A DNA stretch of 64,000 bases from Caproiciproducens sp. CPB-2 (lineage in GTDB: Bacteria; Bacillota; Clostridia; Oscillospirales; Acutalibacteraceae). Below are positions 25,009 to 34,500 of the stretch, in pieces. The notes under the pieces were generated by a model. The model ran no database searches, was not told where the DNA came from, and worked only from the letters and a program-made list of their open reading frames with translations. Position numbers and translations under genes: made by a program. The stretch lies in NCBI RefSeq assembly GCF_036287215.1, contig NZ_CP142860.1, positions 3,286,001-3,350,000 on the forward strand, written 5' to 3'. Positions within the stretch are counted from its first letter, which is position 1; each line of letters opens with the position of its first letter.

Positions 25009-25036
25009 TCCCCATGCTCCTGAGAGCATGGGGAAT
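25009..25036 (-). terminator. Terminator of ppdK
   Basis: TTCCCCATGCTC with its complement over a 4-nt loop, then TTGTATT on the minus strand, 23 bp after the ppdK stop. Confidence 0.75.
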
Positions 25037-25058
25037 GTCTGTCAAAGCGTGCGGAAAT

Positions 25059-27695
25059 TTATTTTGCTCTCTTTTCCTTTACAGCGGCCTGCGCGGCAGC
25101 CAGACGTGCGATCGGCACGCGGAACGGTGAGCAGGATACGTAGTTCAGGCCGACATTGTGGCAGAACTCGACGGAAGTCGGGTCGCCGCCGTGCTCGCCG
25201 CAGATGCCGAGGTGGATCTCGGGTCTGGTCTTGCGGCCAAGCTCGACCGCCATCTTCACCAGCTTGCCTACGCCGTTCTGGTCAAGGTGGGCAAACGGAT
25301 CGGACTCATAAATCTTGTTCTCATAGTAGTAGTTCAGGAACTTGCCGGCGTCGTCACGGCTGAAACCAAAGGTCATCTGGGTCAGGTCGTTGGTGCCGAA
25401 GCTGAAGAACTCCGCTTCCTTGGCAATGTCGTCCGCGGTCAAAGCGGCGCGCGGAATCTCGATCATGGTGCCGACCTCGTATCTGAGGGATACGCCGGCT
25501 TCCTTGATGATTTTATCGGCGGTCTCCGTAACGATATCCTTTACAAACTTGAGCTCTTTCTGCTCGCCCACCAGCGGAATCATGATGCGCGGCTCGGTTT
25601 TGAACTCAGGATGCTTCCTGTTGACCGCGATAGCGGCGTTGATGACGGCCGTCGTCTGCATTCTGGCGATTTCCGGATAGGAAACGGCAAGACGGCAGCC
25701 GCGGTGGCCCATCATCGGGTTGAACTCGTGCAGGCTCGCAATGACGTTCTTCAGGTCCGCGACGGTAATGTTCAGCTCGCCGGCGATTTCCTTGATGTCC
25801 TCTTCCTTGGTCGGCAGGAACTCGTGGAGCGGCGGATCGAGGAAGCGGATGATGACCGGACGGCCTTCCATCACTTCGTAGATGCCCTCAAAGTCGCCCT
25901 GCTGGAACGGAGTGAGCTTGACAAGCGCCTTTTCGCGCTCTTCGGTGGTCTTGGCAACGATCATTTCACGCATTGCCTTAATACGCTGACCTTCAAAGAA
26001 CATGTGCTCGGTACGGCAGAGGCCGATGCCCTGCGCGCCGAAATCACGGCCCTGCTTTGCGTCCTTCGGCGTGTCGGCGTTGGTGTAAACTTCCAGCTTA
26101 CGGGCAGCGTCGGCCCACTTCATGAAGCGGTCGAAGTCGCCGGAAATTTTGGCGGCGGCAGTCGGAATCGCTTGTGCGTAGATATTGCCGGTGGAACCGT
26201 CGATGGAAATATAGTCGCCCTCTTTCACGGTCTGGCCCGCGAGGGTAAATTGCTTTGCGTCATAATCGACAACGATTTCGCCGCAGCCGGATACACAGCA
26301 GGTACCCATGCCGCGCGCAACAACCGCCGCGTGGGAGGTCATGCCGCCGCGTACGGTGAGGATGCCCTGTGCGACCGCCATGCCTTCGATGTCTTCCGGA
26401 GAGGTCTCCAGACGGACAAGAACGATCTTCTCGCCCCTATCGTGCCATTCCTTCGCGTCCTCCGCGGAGAATACGACTCTGCCGCAGGCAGCGCCCGGGG
26501 AAGCCGCAAGGCCCTTGCCGATTGCCTTTGCCTTTTTAATGGCGGCTGCGTCGAACTGCGGGTGGAGCAGCGCGTCAAGCTGCTTCGGTTCCACTCTCAG
26601 GACGGCCTCTTCTTCGGTGATCATGCCTTCGTCCACCAGGTCGACGGCTACTTTCAGAGCGGCCGCCGCCGTTCTCTTGCCGTTTCTGGTCTGGAGCATG
26701 TAGAGCTTGCCGTTTTCAATGGTGAACTCCATGTCCTGCATGTCTGTATAATGTTTTTCAAGGTTGTTTGCAATCTCTGCGAACTGGTCGTAAACTGCCG
26801 GCATTTCCTGCTGGAGGTGGCTGATCGGCTGCGGGGTACGGATACCGGCGACAACGTCTTCGCCCTGTGCGTTAATGAGGTACTCGCCAAAGAGAGCCTT
26901 TTCGCCCGTAGCCGGGTTGCGGGTAAACGCAACGCCCGTGCCGGACTTGTCTCCGGAGTTGCCGAACACCATGGCCTGTACGTTTACCGCGGTGCCCCAG
27001 TCGTAGGGGATTTCGTTCATGCGGCGGTATACGTTCGCGCGGGGGTTGTCCCAGGAACGGAATACGGCCTTGACGGCTTCCATCAGCTGAACCTTCGGGT
27101 CGGTTGGGAACTCTTCGCCCTTCTGCTCCTTATAGAAAGCCTTGAACTTCTGAACGAGCTCTTTCATGTCGTCCGCGTCCAGCTCTACGTCCTGCTTTAC
27201 GCCCTTTTTCGCTTTCTGGGCGTCGATGATCTTCTCAAACTCTGTTTTGGAAAGCTCCATAACAACGTCGGAGAACATCTGTACAAAGCGGCGGTAAGAG
27301 TCGTAAGCAAAGCGCGGGCTGTTTGTGATCTTTGCAAGCCCTTCCACAACGGTGTCGTTCAGGCCAAGGTTCAGGATGGTGTCCATCATACCCGGCATGG
27401 AAGCGCGGGCGCCGGAACGCACGGAGACCAGCAGCGGGTTTTCCGGGTCGGCGAACTTTTTGCCGCAGATCTTTTCCATTTTTGCAAGGTATTCATAAAT
27501 TTCAGCCTGAATATCGGCGTTGATTTCGCGGCCGTCCTTATAGTATTGCGTACAGGCTTCGGTGGAAATCGTAAAGCCCTGCGGAACAGGCATGCCGAGA
27601 ACGGTCATCTCGGCTAAGTTGGCGCCTTTGCCTCCGAGAAGCTCTCTCATTTTGCCATTGCCCTCGGAGAAAAGGTAAACGTACTTGTGGCTCAT
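25059..27695 (-). CDS. ppdK: Pyruvate, phosphate dikinase
   Basis: 878 residues, the standard length. PPDK interconverts ATP, phosphate and pyruvate with AMP, PPi and phosphoenolpyruvate; in anaerobes it often works in glycolysis with PPi. Order of domains: N-terminal nucleotide-binding part (LLGGKGANLAEM near residue 18), swivelling phosphohistidine domain with the active His in GGMTSHAAVVARGMG near 455, and C-terminal PEP barrel with CGEHGGDP near 830. A good AGGAGG site precedes the ATG; the upstream gap 27696-27990 holds AT-rich promoter sequence including a TATAAT at about 27774. Confidence 0.97.
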   Translation of the reverse strand: MSHKYVYLFSEGNGKMRELLGGKGANLAEMTVLGMPVPQGFTISTEACTQYYKDGREINADIQAEIYEYLAKMEKICGKKFADPENPLLVSVRSGARASMPGMMDTILNLGLNDTVVEGLAKITNSPRFAYDSYRRFVQMFSDVVMELSKTEFEKIIDAQKAKKGVKQDVELDADDMKELVQKFKAFYKEQKGEEFPTDPKVQLMEAVKAVFRSWDNPRANVYRRMNEIPYDWGTAVNVQAMVFGNSGDKSGTGVAFTRNPATGEKALFGEYLINAQGEDVVAGIRTPQPISHLQQEMPAVYDQFAEIANNLEKHYTDMQDMEFTIENGKLYMLQTRNGKRTAAAALKVAVDLVDEGMITEEEAVLRVEPKQLDALLHPQFDAAAIKKAKAIGKGLAASPGAACGRVVFSAEDAKEWHDRGEKIVLVRLETSPEDIEGMAVAQGILTVRGGMTSHAAVVARGMGTCCVSGCGEIVVDYDAKQFTLAGQTVKEGDYISIDGSTGNIYAQAIPTAAAKISGDFDRFMKWADAARKLEVYTNADTPKDAKQGRDFGAQGIGLCRTEHMFFEGQRIKAMREMIVAKTTEEREKALVKLTPFQQGDFEGIYEVMEGRPVIIRFLDPPLHEFLPTKEEDIKEIAGELNITVADLKNVIASLHEFNPMMGHRGCRLAVSYPEIARMQTTAVINAAIAVNRKHPEFKTEPRIMIPLVGEQKELKFVKDIVTETADKIIKEAGVSLRYEVGTMIEIPRAALTADDIAKEAEFFSFGTNDLTQMTFGFSRDDAGKFLNYYYENKIYESDPFAHLDQNGVGKLVKMAVELGRKTRPEIHLGICGEHGGDPTSVEFCHNVGLNYVSCSPFRVPIARLAAAQAAVKEKRAK

Positions 27696-27895
27696 TAACA
27701 GTACCTCCTATTAAATTGTTTGTTTTGACGAGCTATATTAATTTGTAATTTTGTAAATAGTCGCTCAAAACGTATTATAGCAAAAAGAGTTGGAAATTAC
27801 TATATGTTTTTTTATAAAACCGCCCGATATTTCAAATTAATTTTTGTAAAAACAGAGTATCTTTCACAAATCCTCTTCAAAAGTTGATTTATATC

Positions 27896-27923
27896 TTGAA
27901 AATTCTGATTCTTATGAGATAAT
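27896..27923 (+). promoter_or_regulatory. Promoter of the glmU-prs unit
   Basis: TTGAAA (27896-27901) and GATAAT (27918-27923), 16 bp apart, about 70 bp before glmU. Confidence 0.5.
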
Positions 27924-27990
27924 AGAGATAACCTAAAATGTATTTTTATGCTCAAACGCGAATGCTATAGATAATCACGGAGGAAACAAC

Positions 27991-29037
27991 ATGCCAGAGG
28001 AATGCTGTGCAGTAATTCTTGCCGCCGGCGAGGGGAAACGGATGAAGTCCAACCGCCCCAAAGTGCTTTCACCGGTGCTTTTCAAGCCGATGCTGCAATG
28101 GGTGATTGATTCCGCGCACGGCGCGGGAGTTTCCGGTATCTGTGTAGTCACCGGCTATATGCATGAGGAGGTCGAGCGGTACCTTTCCCTTCTGAACGAA
28201 AGCGGCGCCTTTGCCCCGATTTCCCACGTCCTTCAGCCCGAGCGCAAGGGCACCGGCCACGCCGTCATGATGGCCGAGAGCTTTCTGCGCGGCCACCGCG
28301 GGGAAAATGTCCTGATTTTAAATGGAGACGCGCCGTTTGTCGGTTCCTCCGTGATCGGCGAAGCGCTGAAGGACCACGTTGAGAACGGCAACGCGGTTAC
28401 CGTCATTTCCGCCGTTCTGGACGACCCCACCGGGTACGGCCGCATTGTGCGCGACCCGGAAACCCACCTGATCAGCGCGATTGTGGAGCAGAAGGACGCG
28501 GACTTCGCGACCCTTTCCATCTGTGAAATCAACTCCGGCGCATACTGGTTCCGCGTAGACGACCTTCTGGATATTCTTTCCAAAATCCGGAACAACAATG
28601 CGCAGGGTGAATATTATCTGACCGACGCGGTCAAACTGCTGATCGAAAACGGCAAAAACGCCGGAGCCCATACCACCGGCGACGCAAACGCCGTGCTGGG
28701 TGCGAACGACTGCCTGCAGCTCAACGCGCTGAACTCCGTCGCCCGCGACGAAATTCTCGCCCGCCATATGCGCAACGGAGTGGAAATTCCGTGCCGCGAC
28801 GGCGTGATGATCGGCCCGGACGTGGTCATCGGCAGCGATACCTGTATCTTACCCGGCACCATTTTGCGCGGAGCAACCGTCATCGGCTGCAACTGCACTG
28901 TGGGGCCGCATTCTTTTTTATCGGACTGCCGGGTGGGGGACGGCGTGCAGCTGATTTCCGTGCAGTGCGAAAACAGCGTGATTCCATCAAACAAGGCCGT
29001 TGCGCCTTTTTCGGTTATTAACCAGAATATAGTTTGA
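27991..29037 (+). CDS. glmU: Short GlmU-type uridylyltransferase, acetyltransferase part missing
   Basis: 348 residues against about 455 for GlmU. Residues 1-230 are the complete pyrophosphorylase domain: LAAGEGKRMKSNRPKVL near residue 10, LNGDAPFV near 110. Residues about 255-348 start a left-handed beta-helix of hexapeptide repeats (IGPDVVIGSDTCILPGTILR), but it stops at APFSVINQ, before the region that holds the catalytic His and acetyl-CoA site in GlmU. The next gene starts 27 bp later, so this is a natural end. It likely makes UDP-GlcNAc from GlcNAc-1-P only, with acetylation done elsewhere (inference). Confidence 0.85.
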   Translation: MPEECCAVILAAGEGKRMKSNRPKVLSPVLFKPMLQWVIDSAHGAGVSGICVVTGYMHEEVERYLSLLNESGAFAPISHVLQPERKGTGHAVMMAESFLRGHRGENVLILNGDAPFVGSSVIGEALKDHVENGNAVTVISAVLDDPTGYGRIVRDPETHLISAIVEQKDADFATLSICEINSGAYWFRVDDLLDILSKIRNNNAQGEYYLTDAVKLLIENGKNAGAHTTGDANAVLGANDCLQLNALNSVARDEILARHMRNGVEIPCRDGVMIGPDVVIGSDTCILPGTILRGATVIGCNCTVGPHSFLSDCRVGDGVQLISVQCENSVIPSNKAVAPFSVINQNIV

Positions 29038-29064
29038 GTCAACAGAATACAGGGGGATATGCAA

Positions 29065-30021
29065 ATGAACTTTCATGGCAAGGATATCAAAATTTTTGCT
29101 GCCAACGCCAGCCAGCGCGTAGCAAAACAGATTTCGGAGTGTCTGGGCCTTCCGATGGGCAAGAGCGAGGTTTCCACCTTCAGCGACGGTGAAATTTCCC
29201 TATCTCTTTTTGAATCGGTCCGCGGTTCCGACTGCTTCATTGTCCAGTCGACCTGCGCCCCGGTCAACAACAACCTGATGGAGCTGCTCATTATGGTCGA
29301 CGCGATGAAACGCGCTTCCGCGGCGCGCATCACCGCCGTCATGCCGTACTTCGGCTACGCCCGTCAGGACCGCAAGGCAAAAGCCCGCGACCCGATTTCG
29401 GCAAAGCTCTGCGCCGATCTGATCACCACCGCCGGCGCAGACCGCGTGCTGACCATGGATCTTCACGCACCCCAGATTCAGGGCTTCTTCAATATCCCCG
29501 TGGATCATCTTCTCGGCGCGCCGATTCTCTCCTCTTTCCTGAAAGAGCGCATCGGCGACGAAACCGACGATTACGTGATCGTATCCCCCGACTTGGGCTC
29601 CGTTACCCGCGCGCGCAATTTCGCCGCCCGCATCGGCTGCCCGCTCGCGATTGTGGACAAGCGCCGCCAGAAGGCCAACGTGTGCGAGGTCATGAACATC
29701 ATCGGCGACGTAAAGGGCAAAAAGGTCGTGCTCGTCGACGATATGATCGACACCGCCGGGACCCTCTGCAACGCGGCCAGCGCCATCATGGACAAGGGCG
29801 CGAAGGAAGTCAACGCCTGCGCGACCCACGCGGTCCTTTCCGGCCCGGCCATCGAGCGCATTCAGGAAAGCCCCATCAAGGAGCTCGTCCTGCTCGACAC
29901 CATCCCCCTCGCTCCCGAAAAGCATCTGGACAACTTTACGATTCTGCCCGTCGCCCCGCTGTTCGCGGAGGCAATCGAGAGGATTTACGAAGACAAGCCC
30001 GTTTCCCCCATGTTTGTCTGA
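29065..30021 (+). CDS. prs: Ribose-phosphate pyrophosphokinase
   Basis: 318 residues from the ATG at 29065 (GGGGG 8 nt before; the ATG at 29059 is too close). Makes PRPP for nucleotide, His and Trp synthesis. Visible are the ATP site FSDGEIS near residue 34, YFGYARQDRK near 95, the flexible catalytic part around KARDPISAK and the PRPP loop VLVDDMIDTAGT near 220. Follows glmU as in most Bacillota; pth and mfd follow after the repeat block. Confidence 0.97.
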   Translation: MNFHGKDIKIFAANASQRVAKQISECLGLPMGKSEVSTFSDGEISLSLFESVRGSDCFIVQSTCAPVNNNLMELLIMVDAMKRASAARITAVMPYFGYARQDRKAKARDPISAKLCADLITTAGADRVLTMDLHAPQIQGFFNIPVDHLLGAPILSSFLKERIGDETDDYVIVSPDLGSVTRARNFAARIGCPLAIVDKRRQKANVCEVMNIIGDVKGKKVVLVDDMIDTAGTLCNAASAIMDKGAKEVNACATHAVLSGPAIERIQESPIKELVLLDTIPLAPEKHLDNFTILPVAPLFAEAIERIYEDKPVSPMFV

Positions 30022-30313
30022 TAAATAAAAAAACGCAATATCGGGTGGGGCAGAGCAATCTGTCCCGCCGCATTGCTTTCCCCCTGTTCCGAATCGGGCG
30101 GGGCACCGGAGGGAGGGACGGCCTCCCCCGGCATATGTTAAACTCCCCCACCAAGTGGCGGCCCCTTCAAAAATCGGGGCCGAGTTATAATCTTTTTCAG
30201 TCGGGTTTCTATTAGGTGAACTCCCTCAGTCAGGCTGCGCCTGAGTCCCCTCGGGGAAGGGGCCGAACCCCACCTCCCCCTTTGAGGGATTTGTTTCGGA
30301 GTGCTCCAAGACC

Positions 30314-30393
30314 GATTCAACATGCAACTGTCTGAGAGCGCCGCCGTAGGCGAGTGCCGACCGCATGGTCCGCGCCCGGCGCGACGAAGGGAG
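30314..30393 (+). repeat. Intergenic repeat module I, copy 2
   Basis: Differs from the copy at 3241 by only a few bases, with the same GATTCAACATGCAACTGTCT start and CGCATGGTCCGCGCCCGGCG. It is preceded by the same AGGGATTTGTTTCGGAGT and followed after about 45 bp by module II, the same order as at 3241-3550. Confidence 0.85.
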
Positions 30394-30437
30394 TTTTCTC
30401 GGAAATATCTCACGTCTCCGTATTCTTTTTTCTAATC

Positions 30438-30622
30438 GTTAGTTCTGCCCTCAGGCCGGGCGGGCCCCTACTTTCGGTTCTTGTACGAAAGTAGGCAAAG
30501 TACGCGCAGGGGGATTTTGAATTCCCGGCGGGAGTCCTCCATAAAATCCCCCTGCACCCCCAGGTATCCCCAAAGTGTCTTTATGTGGCACATCACCTTC
30601 GCGGTTTTCATTGACGGGAGGT
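30438..30622 (+). repeat. Intergenic repeat module II, copy 2
   Basis: Both hairpins intact: CCTACTTTCG/CGAAAGTAGG with loop GTTCTTGTA, and GCAGGGGGATTTT/AAAATCCCCCTGC with no mismatch. The loop of hairpin 1 and the AAGTACG after it vary together between copies (TTGTACG with AAAGTACG; TTGTCCG with AAAGGACG). Confidence 0.9.
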
Positions 30623-30770
30623 ACGGCAACTGGGATTAAACTCCCTCAGTCAGGCCGCGCCTGCCAGCTCCCTCAAAGAGGGAGCCAAAAGAGGCCAAGC
30701 CCCCGCCTCCCTCTGTGAGGGAGGTGGCGCGCCCTGCGCGCCGGAGGGAGTCTCGGAGCAATCCACTCCC

Positions 30771-30828
30771 GATTTAATGTAAGCTAATTGGAAGCCTCGC
30801 CGTAGGCGCCTGCCGACCGACAGGTCCA
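30771..30828 (+). repeat. Diverged module I copy before pth
   Basis: Keeps GATTTAATGTAAGCTAATTG and CCTCGCCGTAGGCGCCTGCC but ends ACCGACAGGTCC, a variant also seen near 59000 and 63255. It lies between prs and pth; the whole 30022-30852 gap holds repeat and CTCCCTC/GAGGGAG inverted stretches and no supported gene. Confidence 0.6.
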
Positions 30829-30852
30829 AATATCAGATCGAGGTTACGGAAC

Positions 30853-31464
30853 ATGTTTAAAAACATCTTTGCAAGAAGCGCCGAGCCGGCCGGCCCGGTC
30901 GAATACATTGTCGCCGGTCTGGGCAACCCCGGCGGCAAATACGAGGGCACGCGCCACAACGCGGGCTTTATGGCGCTGGACTATATTGCGGAGAAGGCCG
31001 GGGCGCGGGTCGACCGCGTCCGGTTCAAGGGGCTGACCGGCACCGCCGTGATCGGCGGGAAAAAAGTTCTTCTGCTCAAGCCCTCCACCTATATGAACCT
31101 GAGCGGGCAGAGCGTCACCGAGGCCATGGCCTTTTACAAGCTGCCCCCGGAAAAGGTGATCGTCCTTTTCGACGACGTTTCGCTGGAGCCGGGCCGCATG
31201 CGCATCCGCATGAAGGGCAGCGACGGCGGCCAGAACGGCATGAAAAACATCATCTACCTGAGCGGGAGCGACCGCTTCCCGCGCATCAAGCTCGGCACGG
31301 GCGCAAAGCCGAACCCCCAGTGGGATCTTGCCGACTGGGTGCTTTCCAAATTGACGGAAGCGGACAGAAAGGCGCTGTACGAGGCGATCGACCACGCCAG
31401 CTCCTCCGTGGAGCTGATGGTTCGGGGAGACGCCGCCGAAGCGATGAACAAATATAATTCATAA
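30853..31464 (+). CDS. pth: Peptidyl-tRNA hydrolase
   Basis: 203 residues with a short N-terminal extension of about 16. Releases tRNA from peptidyl-tRNA. GLGNPGGKYEGTRHNAGF near residues 22-39 holds the catalytic His35, and LLKPSTYMNLSG near 75 and DDVSLEPG near 107 (Asp) complete the site; GGQNGMKNI near 126 binds the tRNA end. The gap to mfd is 78 bp. Confidence 0.95.
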   Translation: MFKNIFARSAEPAGPVEYIVAGLGNPGGKYEGTRHNAGFMALDYIAEKAGARVDRVRFKGLTGTAVIGGKKVLLLKPSTYMNLSGQSVTEAMAFYKLPPEKVIVLFDDVSLEPGRMRIRMKGSDGGQNGMKNIIYLSGSDRFPRIKLGTGAKPNPQWDLADWVLSKLTEADRKALYEAIDHASSSVELMVRGDAAEAMNKYNS

Positions 31465-31542
31465 CGAACGCATATAATAGAGAAGCAAGGAAGAGAATGG
31501 AAAAGCACGATTTTCCGATTCCTTCAGAATAAGGGAGATTTC

Positions 31543-34500
31543 ATGAAATTTCTCACCAACGCCATCAGCGGCCTCAAGGAGTTTCAGGAGCTTGAAGCCG
31601 CCGTCAAAACCTCTGCGCTGCCGGCGGCGGTCACCGGGCTTTCCGGAATCCATAAAGCAAATATCATTTACTCGCTCTGCGTAAAATCAAAACGCAGGGC
31701 TTTTGTTGTTGCCGGCGACGAAAACGAGGCCCAGCGCCTGTGCGACGACCTTGCCGCCATGGGCATGAGGCCGCTGTTTTACCCCGTGCGCGACTTCAAT
31801 TTCCGCGACACCGCGGGCAGCAGCCACGAGTACGAGCATCAGCGCCTACAGGTGCTGGAGCAGACGCTGAACGGCGCGTGCGACGCGGTCGTCTGCTGTA
31901 TGGACGCGGCGCTCCAGTACACCATCCCCCCCGCCGAGCTGAAAAAACGCACCGTCACGCTGAAGGCGGGCGATACCGTCTCCATGGAGCGGGTGCTTGC
32001 CGCCCTGACCGCCTGCGGGTATGAGCGCGCCGTCCAGGTGGACGGCACGGGCCAGTTCTCCCAACGCGGCGGCATCCTGGACATCTTCACCCCGGACGCG
32101 CCCAGCCCGGCGCGCGTGGAGTTCTGGGGCGACGAAATCGACACGATTTCCCTGTTCGACCTCGAAACCCAGCGCCGCACGGAAACCGCGGAGCAGCTCG
32201 TCATCGCCCCCGCGGTGGAAGCGCTGATCGAAAACCCGGGGCTGCTTGCGGACAAGATCATGAAACACGCGTCCACCCTGCGCGGAAAGACGGCGCCCGC
32301 CGCCAAAACCGTTCTGACGGAGCAGGCGGAAAAGCTAAAAAACGGCGTCCGCATCGGATGCGCGGATAAATATATCTCCCTGCTGTACGGCGCCACGGCG
32401 ACCCTGTTCGACTATATGGAGCCCGGCACCCTGCTGTTCGTCAGCGAGCCTGTCAAGTCCAAGGAGCGGATGCGCAGCACGCTGTGGCAGTGGGGCGAGG
32501 ACGTCAAGGACCTTCTGCAGGAGGGCACGCTCTGCCGCGGGCTGGATACCTTCAGCGGGGACTGGCCGTACGCGCTCGATCTGTGCGAGCGGCGTGGGGC
32601 GGTCTATCTGGACACCTTTGTGCGCGGCAGCTACGAAACGCCGGTGCGCACCCTGATCGGGATGACCGCGCGGCAGCTTTCCGTCTGGGGCGGCAGCACC
32701 CAGCTTCTGAGCGAAGACGTGCAGAACATGATGGCGACCAGATGGGCCTGTGTGGTGCTTGCCGGGAGCGAGCGCAGCGCGCGGACCACCGCCGCCGACC
32801 TGCAGGCGGCCGGGCTGCCCGCTGGTTACGTGGAAAACCCGGAAACCGTCCAGCGCGGGACCGTTGTAGTCACCACCGGGGCGCTTTCCGCCGGGCTGGA
32901 ATACCCCGGCGCGTTTTTCGGCCTGATCACCCACGGCCGCCTGATCACCGCGCCCGCCAAAAAGGCCAGGCGCAGCAAGAACAGCCAGGAAATCTACAGC
33001 CTTGCGGAGCTGACCCCCGGCGACTACGTGGTGCACGCGTCCCACGGTATCGGCGTGTTCGAGGGCATCCACAAGCTCGACATGCACGGCATCGTCAAGG
33101 ATTATATCAAGCTGCGGTACGCCAAAAACGACACCCTGTACGTCCCTGTGACCCAGCTGGACATGGTTTCCAAATACATCGGCCCGCGCGAGGACGCGAC
33201 CGTCAAGCTGCACCGCCTGGGCGGCGCGGAATGGCAGAAGGCCAAGGCGAGGGTCCGCGCGGCGGTCAAGGATATGGCGAAGGAGCTGATGAAGCTCTAC
33301 GCCGAACGCATGCAGGCGAAGGGACACGCCTTCCCGCAGGACAACGAGTGGCAGCGCGATTTTGAAGCGCATTTTGAATACGACGAAACGGAGGCCCAGC
33401 TCCGCTGTATCGACGAGATCAAGAGCGATATGGAGCGGGAAGCCCCCATGGACCGGCTTCTGTGCGGAGACGTGGGCTTCGGGAAAACGGAGGTCGCCCT
33501 GCGCGCCGCGTTCAAGTGCGTTACGGACTCCAAGCAGTGCGCCATGCTCGTACCCACCACCATCCTCGCGTGGCAGCACTTCCAGACCATCACCAAGCGC
33601 ATGGAGGGCTTCCCGGTCCGGATCGAGCTGCTTTCCCGCTTCCGCACGCCGAAGCAGCAGGAGGAAATCCTGCGGCGTTTGAAGCGCGGGGAGATCGACA
33701 TGGTGGTCGGCACGCACCGCCTTGTTTCCAAGGACGTGAAATTCCGCGATCTGGGACTGGTCATCATCGACGAGGAACAGCGCTTCGGCGTCGCGCAGAA
33801 GGAAAAGCTCAAGGCGCTGTGCAAAAATGTGGACGTCCTCACCCTTTCGGCCACGCCGATCCCGCGCACGCTGAACATGGCGCTCTCCGGCATCCGCGAC
33901 ATGAGCCTGATCGAGGAGGCGCCGCACGACCGCCACCCGGTGCAGACCTACGTGCTGGAGCACGACGGCGGCCTGATCAGCGAAGCCATCCGGCGCGAGC
34001 TGCGGCGCGGCGGGCAGGTTTACTACCTGCACAACGACGTCGCCACCATTGAGCGCACCGCCGCCCGCCTGCAGGCGCAGATTCCGGAGGCGCGCATCGG
34101 CTTCGGTCACGGCAAGATGAACGAGCAGGAGCTTTCCGAGGTCTGGCGGCGCCTGATCGAGCACGAAATCGACGTGCTCGTCTGCACGACGATTATTGAA
34201 ACCGGCGTGGACGTGCCCAACGCCAACACGCTGATTATTGAAAACGCGGACCGGATGGGCCTTTCCCAGCTTCATCAGATCCGGGGCCGCGTGGGGCGGT
34301 CCAGCCGCCGCGCCTACGCTTACCTGACCTTTACGCCCAACAAGGTGCTGACGGAAATCGCCCAGAAGCGGCTTTCCGCCATCCGCGAGTTCACGGAATT
34401 CGGCTCCGGCTTCAAAATCGCCATGCGCGACCTTGAAATCCGCGGCGCCGGGAACATTCTGGGCGGCGAGCAGCACGGCCATATGGAAGCCGTCGGCTAC

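Noticed and set aside
25158..27617. Open frame of 819 codons opposite ppdK
   Set aside because: Shadow of a high-GC gene; ppdK on the other strand has all family motifs. The same applies to the long frames opposite mfd (32335-35043) and tex (56526-58541).
28985..29070. Frameshift as cause of the short GlmU
   Set aside because: No hexapeptide-repeat sequence continues in any frame after the stop; prs begins 27 bp later with its own ribosome site.
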